Part shown: piece after piece, positions 1 through 7,904 of the stretch
Layout: each line of letters begins with the position of its first letter
Numbering within the stretch: the stretch's first letter is position 1
From: Thermoprotei archaeon
GTDB taxonomy: Archaea; Thermoproteota; Thermoprotei_A; Sulfolobales; Ignisphaeraceae
Length of the DNA stretch: 46,000 nucleotides
NCBI GenBank assembly: GCA_003661775.1
Contig: QMWT01000002.1
Coordinates: 1-46,000 of the forward strand
Direction: 5' to 3'
The notes under the pieces: model-generated
What the model saw: the letters and a program-made list of their open reading frames with translations, nothing else
Databases searched by the model: none
Told to the model about the DNA's origin: nothing
Program-made: the position numbers and the translations under genes

Positions 1-46
1 ATATGAGGGGAGGGCGGTTAGGCGGGGCACATAAACGTGTCGAAGG

Positions 47-265
47 CTACCTAGAGCTTACAAGCTTCTTTAGATATTCTTCAAATTCTTTCAGGTTCAT
101 TTCATCTCTTGGTCTGGGTAGTTCGGCTATTATTATCTTTCCACTGCGCTTATCTTGCAGTCTTAGTATCTCCTTTCTACCTTTTTCGATACGATAAACA
201 TCTAATTGTCTGAGACCTAGTGATCCGACTACTTTGCGATATTGTGTGTATTTAGAGCGTGCCAT
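47..265 (-). CDS. small conserved-looking protein, unknown function
   Basis: A 72-residue, strongly basic, charged protein starting at ATG 265. It has no cysteine pair, membrane segment or signal peptide. The middle (residues about 30-50) reads like a short beta hairpin rich in Lys/Arg, and the C-terminal third looks like an amphipathic helix (NLKEFEEYLKKL). I do not recognise the family. Composition and size fit a small nucleic-acid-binding or ribosome-associated protein, but that is only inference. It lies just downstream of tRNA-His on the same strand, with 34 bases between them. A plus-strand open frame over the same bases (3-197) is Ser/Phe-rich and is taken as a shadow. Confidence 0.6.
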   Translation of the reverse strand: MARSKYTQYRKVVGSLGLRQLDVYRIEKGRKEILRLQDKRSGKIIIAELPRPRDEMNLKEFEEYLKKLVSSR

Positions 266-299
266 ACGGAAACACCACGTGGTTGTAGATTATTGTGAG

Positions 300-394
300 G
301 GCCGCGGCCGGGATTTGAACCCGGGACCTCGGGATCTCTGCCTCTCCTACCAAGCCCACAGTCCCGCGCTCTACCGGGCTGAGCTACCGCGGCC
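300..394 (-). tRNA. tRNA-His (GTG) with a 20-base intron at 37/38
   Basis: Read on the minus strand the tRNA folds completely: acceptor GCCGCGG/CCGCGGC, U8-A9, D stem GCTC/GAGC, anticodon stem CGGGA/TCCCG, T stem CCGGG/CCCGG with loop TTCAAAT. The anticodon GTG is at 359-357. An encoded extra G at 394 (G-1) faces C73 at 300, the tRNA-His identity pair. The anticodon loop carries a 20-base insert (355-336) after position 37. It forms a textbook bulge-helix-bulge: a 4-bp helix CUGU/GCAG flanked by 3-base bulges GGG and AGA, so splicing restores loop CUGUGGA. CCA is not encoded. A TATA-like stretch at about 428-434 (minus strand) is the likely promoter. Confidence 0.95.
336..355 (-). other. tRNA-His intron (20 bases)
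   Basis: The insert lies between tRNA positions 37 and 38. Its first base forms the 5' bulge with G36 and G37. Its last two bases and A38 form the 3' bulge. An inner CUU/GAG helix closes a 7-base loop. This geometry is the substrate of the archaeal splicing endonuclease. Confidence 0.9.
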
Positions 395-445
395 ACCTGC
401 TCGTTACTTCTACTATCTTTGAAGTAGTTTATCAGTTTTTCTTAG

Positions 446-1537
446 CTATTTCTCAATAAACGGAAAATCGACTATTCTTGCAGGATAGTGTTTCCTCCTT
501 ATCTCTACGATGACTCGAAGCCCCATTACTGCGTGACTCGATTTTACGTAGCCCAAAGCTATGACTCGATTTAATGTGGGCGAAAGCGCTCCGCTAGTGA
601 TGTATCCTATCTCCTCAGTTCCGTCGAATGTTAACAATTTGTAACCGTGCCGAGGAATGAACTTTACTCCTTTCTTCATCTTTAGACCTACGAGCTGTTT
701 GCTACATCCATGCCTCAATATCTCGTTGAGTTTAGTGCAGCCTATGCAAGTCTTTTTGCCGTACGTAAACACCCAGTAACGGGCTTCCAGTGGGTTTAGG
801 TTCTCATCAATTTCTGCTCCATAGAGTCTAAAGCCCATTTCTATTCTAAGGGTATCGCGTGCTATCAGACCGGCAGGTTTAGCTCCCATTTTAACAAGTG
901 TTCGGAAGATCTCCGCTACGGTGTCGGGCTCGCCTATGATCTCGATCCCGTCCTCGCCCGTCCACCCGCTCCTGCTAACCAGAAGAAGCTCTCCGTACTT
1001 CAGACGAACATTTTTTCTGAAGTTCATCCACGGAATATCATTTATACTTAATCCAAGTTTTTGAACGTATTTAGCTGTCTCGGGTCCCTGTACCGCTATC
1101 ATAGCTGTGTTCTCGGTGATATCTTCAACTTCTACGGACAGATTGCGGCTCTCAGCAACTTGACCTATCCATTCATAATCTTTTTGTCTATTGACGGCAT
1201 TCCCAACTATCATGAGTTCGTCCTTAGCTAATGGGTACACCATGACATCGTCTCTAAACCCTGCTTCTTCGTTTAGAAAAGCTGTAGGGCCAAACATCAC
1301 TCCTGGACTTAGTTCTGTTAAGGCCTTAGGTACTAACACGTCAAGCAATTGTAAAACATCGTTACCCTTAACCCTAATCCTCGCCATGTGGCTTACATCA
1401 AATATAGCAACTTTTGTTCTTGCAGCTATGTGCTCACTTACTGGATCCCCATAATCCATTGCAGTTTTTACATGAGCAAACTCGCCAAGGTTTGCCCCCA
1501 ACGCTTTATGTAGGTCTATTAGCGGTGTTGCACTCAT
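446..1537 (-). CDS. gcvT: aminomethyltransferase, glycine cleavage T protein
   Basis: 363 residues, normal length for GcvT. It transfers the aminomethyl group from the lipoyl H protein to tetrahydrofolate, releasing ammonia and giving 5,10-methylene-THF. Visible family signatures are the N-terminal region with AIFDVSHMARIRVKG, the folate-site stretch MIVGNAVNRQKD, SRSGWTGEDGIEI, and GLIARDTLRIEMGFRLYG. Start ATG 1537 is preceded by an excellent ribosome binding site, AAGGAGGTC, five bases upstream. It is divergent from gcvPA, sharing a 77-base promoter region, so the T and P proteins are probably co-regulated. No gcvH or lipoate genes are in this window. Confidence 0.95.
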   Translation of the reverse strand: MSATPLIDLHKALGANLGEFAHVKTAMDYGDPVSEHIAARTKVAIFDVSHMARIRVKGNDVLQLLDVLVPKALTELSPGVMFGPTAFLNEEAGFRDDVMVYPLAKDELMIVGNAVNRQKDYEWIGQVAESRNLSVEVEDITENTAMIAVQGPETAKYVQKLGLSINDIPWMNFRKNVRLKYGELLLVSRSGWTGEDGIEIIGEPDTVAEIFRTLVKMGAKPAGLIARDTLRIEMGFRLYGAEIDENLNPLEARYWVFTYGKKTCIGCTKLNEILRHGCSKQLVGLKMKKGVKFIPRHGYKLLTFDGTEEIGYITSGALSPTLNRVIALGYVKSSHAVMGLRVIVEIRRKHYPARIVDFPFIEK

Positions 1538-1617
1538 GAAAGACCTCCTTACGTACTCGTCGTTTGGGAAGACATAAGCTTTTGTTTTAGCGAATTTAGT
1601 CGTTAACGGGAAAATTG

Positions 1618-3021
1618 ATGCCTCATCCGTGGATTCCTAATAGCGATCCCGAGATAAAGAAGTACATGCTCAGCGTAATAGGTGTGAACAGTATAGAGGA
1701 GTTGTTTGAGGACATTCCGGAGAAGTATAGGCTTAAACACCTGCTCAAAGTGGGTATGGGGAAACCATTGAGCGAGCTCGAGGCGAAGAAAGTATTTGAG
1801 GAGAAATTACGTCGTGTGTATAGATACGAAGTTCCACCATTTCTTGGCGGAGAATATTGTTTGCACTATGTACCTGAAGTTGTGAAATCGCTTTTGTTAC
1901 GCGATGAATTCTATACAGCATATACACCTTATCAGCCCGAGATAAACCAAGGATTGCTACAAGCATTGTTTGAGTACCAGAGCTTAATGACGGAGCTCTA
2001 CGGGGTTGAAGTTGTTAATGCGTCCATGTATGATGGGTCTACAGCGTTGGCTGAAGCAGTTAGAATGGCTTTGCGAGCTACTAGAAGGCGTAAAATTGTT
2101 GTATCGAAGGGCATAGGGCCTATGAAAATGAGCGTTCTCCGTACGTGGCTGAAAGGCCTAGAAGTTAAAATAGTTGAGGCACCTCTCGATCTTGATAAAG
2201 GTACTACTTCCTTGAGTCGCTTGTATACGCTTGTTGACGGAGAAACAGCGGCATTAGTGACCTCTAATCCTACGTTTTACGGAAGTATCGAGTCGGAGAT
2301 CGATGAACAAGCGGAGTTGATACACAGGAAGGGAGGCTTATTCATTGTTTTTGCGGATCCCATAAGCTTGGGTGTGCTTAAAGCACCAGGAGAATATGGC
2401 GCTGATATAGTCGTCGGCGAAGGACAGCCGTTGGGGTTAGGGCTTTACTACGGAGGTTCGACTTTAGGGATCTTGGGCACCCGTAAAGACCTTAGATTGA
2501 TCAGGCAGCTACCCGGAAGACTCGTAGGCATGACTACTACTCTAGACGGTACAAGCAGAGGTTTTGCTTTAGTGCTTCAAACACGCGAACAACATATACG
2601 TAGAGAACGTGCAACCTCGAATATAACAACGAACAGTGCCTTAGCTGCTATAGCTGTAGCTATCTACGTTACGTACATGGGCGGGGCTGGGCTAAAGCGA
2701 TTGGCTAGAAGCATAGCTGCGAGAACAGTCTACCTCATCGAGCAAGTGTCTACTAAGCTAGCGGATTCCGTGAGACTGTTATTTGCTGGAGCTAAATACT
2801 TCAAACAAGTTCCGTTGAGATTTAATAGAGCATATGAGCAGATCTTCAATTTGTTGCTGAAACAAGGTGTTGTAGGAGGCACACCACTCTCACGGTATGA
2901 ACCTGAATATAGCGATGTAGGTTTGTTCTGCGTGACTGAAGTGCATTCGAAGCGCCACATAGATAAGCTAGTAGAAAGTCTTAGGGAGGTGATCAAGCGT
3001 GAACATATGGAGGCAAGCTAG
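1618..3021 (+). CDS. gcvPA: glycine dehydrogenase (decarboxylating) subunit 1
   Basis: About 467 residues. This is the alpha half of the split P protein: with GcvPB it decarboxylates glycine using pyridoxal phosphate and loads the aminomethyl group on GcvH. Family features include the N-terminal HPWIPNSDPEIKKYML, EINQGLLQALFEYQSLMTELYG, the NASMYDGSTALAEAVRMA segment, and ALVTSNPTFYGSIE with a following GADIVVGEGQPLGLGLYYGG. A TTG at 1615 directly precedes ATG 1618; I take ATG. A T-rich TATA-like box at about 1580-1592 sits 26-30 bases upstream, pointing to a leaderless transcript. The gene overlaps gcvPB by 23 bases. Confidence 0.95.
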   Translation: MPHPWIPNSDPEIKKYMLSVIGVNSIEELFEDIPEKYRLKHLLKVGMGKPLSELEAKKVFEEKLRRVYRYEVPPFLGGEYCLHYVPEVVKSLLLRDEFYTAYTPYQPEINQGLLQALFEYQSLMTELYGVEVVNASMYDGSTALAEAVRMALRATRRRKIVVSKGIGPMKMSVLRTWLKGLEVKIVEAPLDLDKGTTSLSRLYTLVDGETAALVTSNPTFYGSIESEIDEQAELIHRKGGLFIVFADPISLGVLKAPGEYGADIVVGEGQPLGLGLYYGGSTLGILGTRKDLRLIRQLPGRLVGMTTTLDGTSRGFALVLQTREQHIRRERATSNITTNSALAAIAVAIYVTYMGGAGLKRLARSIAARTVYLIEQVSTKLADSVRLLFAGAKYFKQVPLRFNRAYEQIFNLLLKQGVVGGTPLSRYEPEYSDVGLFCVTEVHSKRHIDKLVESLREVIKREHMEAS

Positions 3022-4501
3022 ATGGCTTGAAGATATAATTCCGTTAAAGAAGGGTTTCAAGAACTTGCTGCATGTATTGCCTTACGAAGATGAATTCAAG
3101 GATGTTGATGTAAATCATTATCTTCCGGAAAAGATTGTGCGAAGAGACATCGATATTCCCGCATATCCAGAGTTAGAAGTTGTTAGGCATTATGTGAGGC
3201 TTAGCCAAGAAAGTTATGGTGTTAATACTGGAACGGTTCCCCTAGGTTCATGCACAATGAAATACAATCCGAAGATCAACGATGTTGTAGTGAAGAACGA
3301 AGTTCTCGAAGAACTGCATCCCGAAACTCCCGAGGAGTTAGTTCAAGGGCTCTTAGAGATCCTTTGGGAGCTAGAGCAGTGGCTTAAAGAAATTACGGGT
3401 ATGGATCGTTGTTCTTTTCAAGTACCAGCAGGTGCAGCTGGTGAACTTGCGGGAGCTCTTATAATTCGTCAATACCATATTGATCGTGGAGAGAACCGTG
3501 ATGAAATGTTGGTTCCTGATAGTGCTCACGGTACTAACCCTGCAAGTGCGGCGATGGCGGGCTTTAAGGTTGTTACACTACCTACAGATACTAATGGTAA
3601 TGTAGATACCGAGGCCCTGAAAGCCTCGGTATCTAGGCGTACTGCAGGCTTAATGCTAACTAACCCAAATACGTTAGGGCTCTTTGAGGAACATATAGAT
3701 AAAATCTCGGATATAATCCATGGAGCTGGTGGGTTGCTATACTATGATGGAGCAAATCTAAACGGGATTCTGGGAGTTGCTCGTCCAGGAGACATGGGGT
3801 TCGACATCGTACACCTCAACCTACATAAGACATTCTCAGCACCTCACGGCGGTGGCGGTCCAGGAGGTGCTGCAATATGTGTAAAGAAGGAGCTTGAAGG
3901 CTATCTTCCAAGGCCCTTATTAACACGTTCGGGAGGGAGGTTTGTATGGGATTATAGCTGCGATAAATGTATTGGTATGATGAGAGTTTATTACGGAAAC
4001 ATAATCGCACTTCTAAGGACATATCTATACATATTAATGCTTGGACCTCAAGGACTCCGAGAAGTTTGCGAGGTGAGTGTACTCAACACAAACTATTTAA
4101 TGAAGAAACTCCTCAATAGCGGATTCTACGAATTACCCTACGGTACTAGACCTCGAAAACATGAGGTAGTGTTCAGCGCACGTAAGTTGAAGAAAGATGT
4201 TGGTGTTACTGCTGAGGATGTGGCTAAGGCATTACTAGATAGAGGACTTCATGCTCCAACAATCTACTTCCCCCTGATAGTTGAGGAAGCTCTAATGATT
4301 GAGTTGACCGAGTCTGAGAGCATATATGATATTGAACGGTATGTGGAAGCACTAATAGAAATAGCTAAAGAGGCGTACCGAGATCCTCAGAAGATAAAGA
4401 ACTCGCCAAAACATACAACTGTGTCTAGGTTAGACCTAGCCAAAGCTAATCATCCAAGAACCTTGGTACTGAGTACTAAGTATCTTAAAGAGAGTAGTTG
4501 A
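2999..4501 (+). CDS. gcvPB: glycine dehydrogenase (decarboxylating) subunit 2
   Basis: 500 residues, the beta half of the P protein and the one carrying the PLP lysine. The active-site region is HLNLHKTFSAPHGGGGPGGAA (a 21-residue stretch at about 277-297 whose key residue is the Lys after LNLH). Other signatures are GSCTMKYNPK and DSAHGTNPASAAMAGF. The start is GTG 2999, inside the end of gcvPA, chosen because of the strong site GGAGGTGATC at 2984-2993. An ATG at 3007 belongs to the gcvPA frame. The overlap and ribosome binding site show translational coupling of the two P subunits. The stop is one base from the end of the convergent phosphoesterase gene. Confidence 0.96.
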   Translation: MNIWRQARWLEDIIPLKKGFKNLLHVLPYEDEFKDVDVNHYLPEKIVRRDIDIPAYPELEVVRHYVRLSQESYGVNTGTVPLGSCTMKYNPKINDVVVKNEVLEELHPETPEELVQGLLEILWELEQWLKEITGMDRCSFQVPAGAAGELAGALIIRQYHIDRGENRDEMLVPDSAHGTNPASAAMAGFKVVTLPTDTNGNVDTEALKASVSRRTAGLMLTNPNTLGLFEEHIDKISDIIHGAGGLLYYDGANLNGILGVARPGDMGFDIVHLNLHKTFSAPHGGGGPGGAAICVKKELEGYLPRPLLTRSGGRFVWDYSCDKCIGMMRVYYGNIIALLRTYLYILMLGPQGLREVCEVSVLNTNYLMKKLLNSGFYELPYGTRPRKHEVVFSARKLKKDVGVTAEDVAKALLDRGLHAPTIYFPLIVEEALMIELTESESIYDIERYVEALIEIAKEAYRDPQKIKNSPKHTTVSRLDLAKANHPRTLVLSTKYLKESS

Positions 4502-4502
4502 A

Positions 4503-5015
4503 TTACTCAATACTTATGATCTCAACTTTTTTGGTGCTGGTATCGAATAATGCTAATGTGGAATTGCCTGTTAGATATCCACAAAGCTCACCGGGATTTA
4601 TCACGAGGCACTTTCCAACAGTTCTAATATCGATTTTATGTGTATGACCATACATCACAACATCAAAAGATTGGGATCGAGCCAGCGAGTTCACGATCTC
4701 TAAGGTTTGCTCCGCAGAACCTTGTCCATGCATTAACAGAACCTTGAATCCGTCTACTTCTACTACGTGGCTATAATGCCTAAGTGTAGCACCTGCTTTA
4801 TGAGCAACTTCGCGTAATGACAGTAGGTCGCCATCATTGTTTCCTATAAGTATCAATACTCTGCATTCTATTTGAAGAAACTTTAACAAGGTGAATGGTG
4901 ATATTATATCTCCCAAGTGTATCAGCAAGTCTATACCCGATCTTCTTAGCATGGGCACCGCTTTCTCTACAACTTTTAGGTTGTCATGACTATCACTAAC
5001 AATACCTACTAGCAA
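4503..5015 (-). CDS. YfcE/MJ0936-type metallophosphoesterase
   Basis: A single-domain calcineurin-like phosphoesterase of about 170 residues. Metal-binding motifs are visible in order: SDSHDN (D-x-H), HLGDI (GD), GNNDGD (GN-D), LMHGQG and YGHTHK (GH-x-H). This family (MJ0936, YfcE) hydrolyses phosphodiesters in vitro with Mn or Ni; the natural substrate is unknown. The frame opens at TTG 5045, but relatives start two or three residues before the first beta strand. That fits TTG 5015, which has GGAGGG just upstream, though the spacing is only about 3 bases. TTG 5045 (180 residues) remains the alternative. It is convergent with gcvPB with a one-base gap. Confidence 0.85.
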   Translation of the reverse strand: MLVGIVSDSHDNLKVVEKAVPMLRRSGIDLLIHLGDIISPFTLLKFLQIECRVLILIGNNDGDLLSLREVAHKAGATLRHYSHVVEVDGFKVLLMHGQGSAEQTLEIVNSLARSQSFDVVMYGHTHKIDIRTVGKCLVINPGELCGYLTGNSTLALFDTSTKKVEIISIE

Positions 5016-5080
5016 TGCCCTCCAGTTAACTGTATATGTAATCAATTAAGTTTGATGTACATTAAGTAGCTAAGAGGGGG

Positions 5081-5686
5081 TCATACAGTAATTCCTTTCT
5101 TTCTAATCCTTTCCTTAATGAGTTTTTCGAGCCTCTTCAGATGCGTTATACTCATTCTTAGCTCCTTGGCTATGTTCTTGAGATTTATCGTTCCATGTAC
5201 ATCAAGATGGTGAAGCATCATTGCAAGCGCTATTTTACCTCTAAAGGTTCTTGATGAAAGTATAGGGTCGTTATCGATAATTCTTAGATATTTATCGAGA
5301 TATGATAGATCGGATGATAACCTTCTTCTAAGCTGCTCATCTAGCTCGTGTTCGACAACGTGCACATGAGGTCTTAAGCCTTGCACTAGCTCTACGAATG
5401 CTTTCTCGTTGACTATACGTCCCTTACGAATTCTCTCTTTTAACTTCATGTAAATGGATGTTCTTAACGTTAACGAGCTCAGCCTTTTCTTCATCAAACG
5501 TTTTTTCTCACCGTAGAGCACAGCTTGTACTACGCTGTGGTTATATGCACGTGTTAAGGTTGTCGAGTATGCTGGGGCGCTGACATCGTATATAACATCT
5601 ATCACTGTGCCACAAGATGCACATATTACTGAACCTGTTGAGAGATCCCATACCAAGTGCTCTGACGCACAATATGGGCATCTCAT
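5081..5686 (-). CDS. short TFB-like zinc-ribbon protein
   Basis: 201 residues. Residues 1-30 form a complete TFIIB-type zinc ribbon (C3-x2-C6 and C22-x2-C25, with WDLSTGSVICASCG). The rest is basic and weakly cyclin-like, ending in a helix-turn-helix-like stretch (INLKNIAKELRMSITHLKRLEKL). A full TFB is about 300 residues with two cyclin repeats; here at most one degenerate repeat fits, and the B-reader/linker region is not recognisable. By analogy to the short Tfb3 paralogues of Sulfolobales it may modulate the RNA polymerase pre-initiation complex, but orthology is not shown. The canonical TFB gene is elsewhere in this window (23303-24172). Confidence 0.7.
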   Translation of the reverse strand: MRCPYCASEHLVWDLSTGSVICASCGTVIDVIYDVSAPAYSTTLTRAYNHSVVQAVLYGEKKRLMKKRLSSLTLRTSIYMKLKERIRKGRIVNEKAFVELVQGLRPHVHVVEHELDEQLRRRLSSDLSYLDKYLRIIDNDPILSSRTFRGKIALAMMLHHLDVHGTINLKNIAKELRMSITHLKRLEKLIKERIRKKGITV

Positions 5687-5784
5687 GGCTCATCCGTGGT
5701 GGTAGAAGTATTCAAGAACTATTGTGAATATGTCTGAAGTTTGTGTACAAGCTCTGTGGCAGACCTCAGTGAAACTACTGATCG

Positions 5785-5849
5785 TATTCAGCACTCATAC
5801 GGTTCATCACGTAGGGGTATTGCCTCAGAATTTGCCGCTTCATCATTAA
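5785..5849 (-). ncRNA. C/D box sRNA (2'-O-methylation guide)
   Basis: On the minus strand all four boxes are perfect: C box ATGATGA (5846-5840), an 11-base guide, D' box CTGA (5828-5825), C' box GTGATGA (5810-5804), a 12-base guide, and D box CTGA (5791-5788). Guide lengths and total length (about 60-65 bases) match archaeal C/D sRNAs bound by L7Ae, Nop5 and fibrillarin; the latter two are encoded at 17.9-19.9 kb. The D' guide AGCGGCAAATT would pair with AAUUUGCCGCU, and the D guide ACCGTATGAGTG with CACUCAUACGGU. Targets cannot be identified here. Ends are approximate. It lies between the TFB-like gene and pcn. Confidence 0.85.
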
Positions 5850-5906
5850 ATGGCTTCACCTAAAAATATTCTTCTGCATTCTTAAAAATTGTTCTGGGGA
5901 GCAGTA

Positions 5907-6671
5907 GTGAGTACAAATCTAACGATCGAGCCAGCTATAAAGTTCTCTTATCCCAGTGCTAAAGAGTTCACCTACATACTGCAGACAGTTGCCGAACTTG
6001 TCGATGAAGTCTCAATAATAGTTGGCCCTCAGGGGTTGAAGCTTAACGCGCTTGATCCTGGTAAGATAGCCTTGCTAAGGGTCGAATTGGCGCCAGAAGC
6101 GTTTGAGGAGTTCTCCGCGGAGAAAGAGATCAACATAGGTACGTCTATAGGGAACCTGACACGAGTGCTTAAGCATATAAAGAAGGGCGACAGGATCACT
6201 TTTGCTGCAAATGAAGAATACGTGGAAATACTACTTGAAGGTACCACTGTTAGAAGGTATAGGTTCAGGAATATCGAGGTCATAAGCGAGGATATTCCCG
6301 AGATAAACGTTGAATTTGATGTAGAGGCAACGGTTTTGGCAAACGCCTTGAGAAAAGCTATTGCTGAGCTCTCAGCTGTAGCTGACACCATAGGTGTTGG
6401 AGTAAGAGGACAAAATGAGTTAACGCTCTTTGATTATGATACTAAAAGAGTTAATTACAGATTCACACCTGAGGCAGGCACACTCGTTTCAATTAACATT
6501 AAAAAACAAGCAGAGGTACCCTACGATTCGGAATTTATGTCGAAGATTGTGGATATACTAAGGCTAGCTACTTCTGCCGAGTTAAAGTACGGTGAGGAAG
6601 CTCCTTTGTGTATAGAGTTCGAGGTAGCTGTAGGTGGCAGCGTTAGGTATTATCTGGCTGCGAAGATGTGA
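5907..6671 (+). CDS. pcn: DNA polymerase sliding clamp PCNA
   Basis: About 254 residues, the usual PCNA length. The ring-shaped clamp tethers DNA polymerase, FEN1, ligase and other factors to DNA. Recognisable are the first-domain stretch FTYILQTVAELVDEVSIIVGPQGLKLNALDPGKIALLRVEL, seen here at about residues 20-60, the interdomain region VEILLEGTTVRRYRFRNIEV, and the C-terminal pattern PLCIEFEV...YYLAAKM. Crenarchaea often have three paralogues forming a heterotrimer; only this one is here. The frame extends to TTG 5889, but GTG 5907 is preferred, with GGGGAG five bases upstream. A TATA-like box TAAAAATATT lies at 5861-5870. Confidence 0.93.
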   Translation: MSTNLTIEPAIKFSYPSAKEFTYILQTVAELVDEVSIIVGPQGLKLNALDPGKIALLRVELAPEAFEEFSAEKEINIGTSIGNLTRVLKHIKKGDRITFAANEEYVEILLEGTTVRRYRFRNIEVISEDIPEINVEFDVEATVLANALRKAIAELSAVADTIGVGVRGQNELTLFDYDTKRVNYRFTPEAGTLVSINIKKQAEVPYDSEFMSKIVDILRLATSAELKYGEEAPLCIEFEVAVGGSVRYYLAAKM

Positions 6672-6691
6672 ACCGGTTTATCAGGCGACCG

Positions 6692-7831
6692 TTACTTTTT
6701 AACTTTGTTAACACGCCTTAGTTGACGGTAAAAGTATGTCAATGGATTTCTAACACCGCATTCTGATACACAAAGATTCATAACCTTCATGGTATCGCAG
6801 TTGTAAGGCAGATATTTTTTCCTAGAACCTCTGAGACCTGCCAAATGCTCGATCTGATATCGTGCTATGCGTTCATTAAAGTCTGGAGCTAGTTTAAATA
6901 GTTCAAGTAATAATTCTAGCTCAACACCTATGTTTATCATGAAAGTGGCCAAAGCGAACCGTTCTTGATGAGACAGATTAGTCTTTTCAAGAAGTCTATC
7001 AAGTATCTGTTGAATGCATGGAGGAAAGTAAGGCTTTAAATTCTCGAGCTGCTCGTAGCTCTCTATCTTGAGCTCTTTTGAATTTACCGATTCAAATTCT
7101 TTGGAAGTACTTCTCGCTGTGTTGTTGTGTAGTGGTGTGCTATAGTATGCTAATTCATTACTCAACGCCTTTATTCTATCAAGTAGCTTCTCTGGGATAC
7201 TCCTGCTAAGCACTTCAACAACAGTATTGTCGGTAATCAGCTTGTCCAAATGATCTACGGTTCTCTTTAGCATGGCTTCTTCAATTATTCTAACAACTTG
7301 TCTCTTATCGCGTAGATAAACCATTCCTTTCTTTACATACTGGTTCGTGAATTTCCACTTAAGGTCTTTCGATAATCTCAGAGTAGCTTCAATATATTGG
7401 TAATAAGGTAGCGAGTATCTGTAGCAGCTTGTCAAGCTTCTTCCTCTCTCGTCTACGAATTCGATGATATATTCGTCACATCTGTTATCGATTTTGAAGT
7501 TTAATCCCAAACTTTTTGCTATACGAAGAAGTTCTTCGTCCAATAAATTTGAAAGCGTTTTCGATGTTGCTTTAGTCAAGTATGTGAGAAAGCGGTGCGC
7601 TAGGGACTTTGAACGTAGTACCAGTAGGTACAATATATGGATTAAAGTTTCGTCAGAAGGATAACTAGACTTAATGCTTCTACCTTCTAGAATATCTTTA
7701 AGGTCGTTTAGATATTTAATCAGAACATCTTCGGGGTACAGATCAAATATTTCGTGAAGAGGTGCGCCTAACATGGCTTGGCATAGTTCATCGAGGTTTT
7801 TGCCCATGGCAACTGCTAAAAGAACTTTCAT
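6692..7831 (-). CDS. priL: DNA primase large subunit PriL
   Basis: 379 residues. PriL regulates and completes RNA primer synthesis by the catalytic subunit PriS. The diagnostic feature is the C-terminal Fe-S domain with four cysteines at 272 (FPPCIQQIL), 345, 354 and 358 (CDTMKVMNLCVSEC), followed by NPLTYFYRQL as in archaeal and eukaryal primases. The N-terminal two thirds is helical, with YYQYIEATLRLSKDLKWKFTNQYV typical of the family. Start ATG 7831 is clear. It is divergent from metG, and pcn ends 20 bases from its stop, so replication genes cluster here. PriS is not in this window. Confidence 0.92.
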   Translation of the reverse strand: MKVLLAVAMGKNLDELCQAMLGAPLHEIFDLYPEDVLIKYLNDLKDILEGRSIKSSYPSDETLIHILYLLVLRSKSLAHRFLTYLTKATSKTLSNLLDEELLRIAKSLGLNFKIDNRCDEYIIEFVDERGRSLTSCYRYSLPYYQYIEATLRLSKDLKWKFTNQYVKKGMVYLRDKRQVVRIIEEAMLKRTVDHLDKLITDNTVVEVLSRSIPEKLLDRIKALSNELAYYSTPLHNNTARSTSKEFESVNSKELKIESYEQLENLKPYFPPCIQQILDRLLEKTNLSHQERFALATFMINIGVELELLLELFKLAPDFNERIARYQIEHLAGLRGSRKKYLPYNCDTMKVMNLCVSECGVRNPLTYFYRQLRRVNKVKK

Positions 7832-7904
7832 TAATTCGTACCACCCTATTTTAATTCTCCAGAGCAGAAGTAGGGTTATAAGGTGTATGGTTTAGAGTAG
7901 TGAA

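Noticed and set aside
3498-3530. GTGATGA followed by CTGA inside gcvPB, like C and D' boxes
   Set aside because: No C' or second D box follows at the needed spacing, and the bases lie within a conserved coding region.
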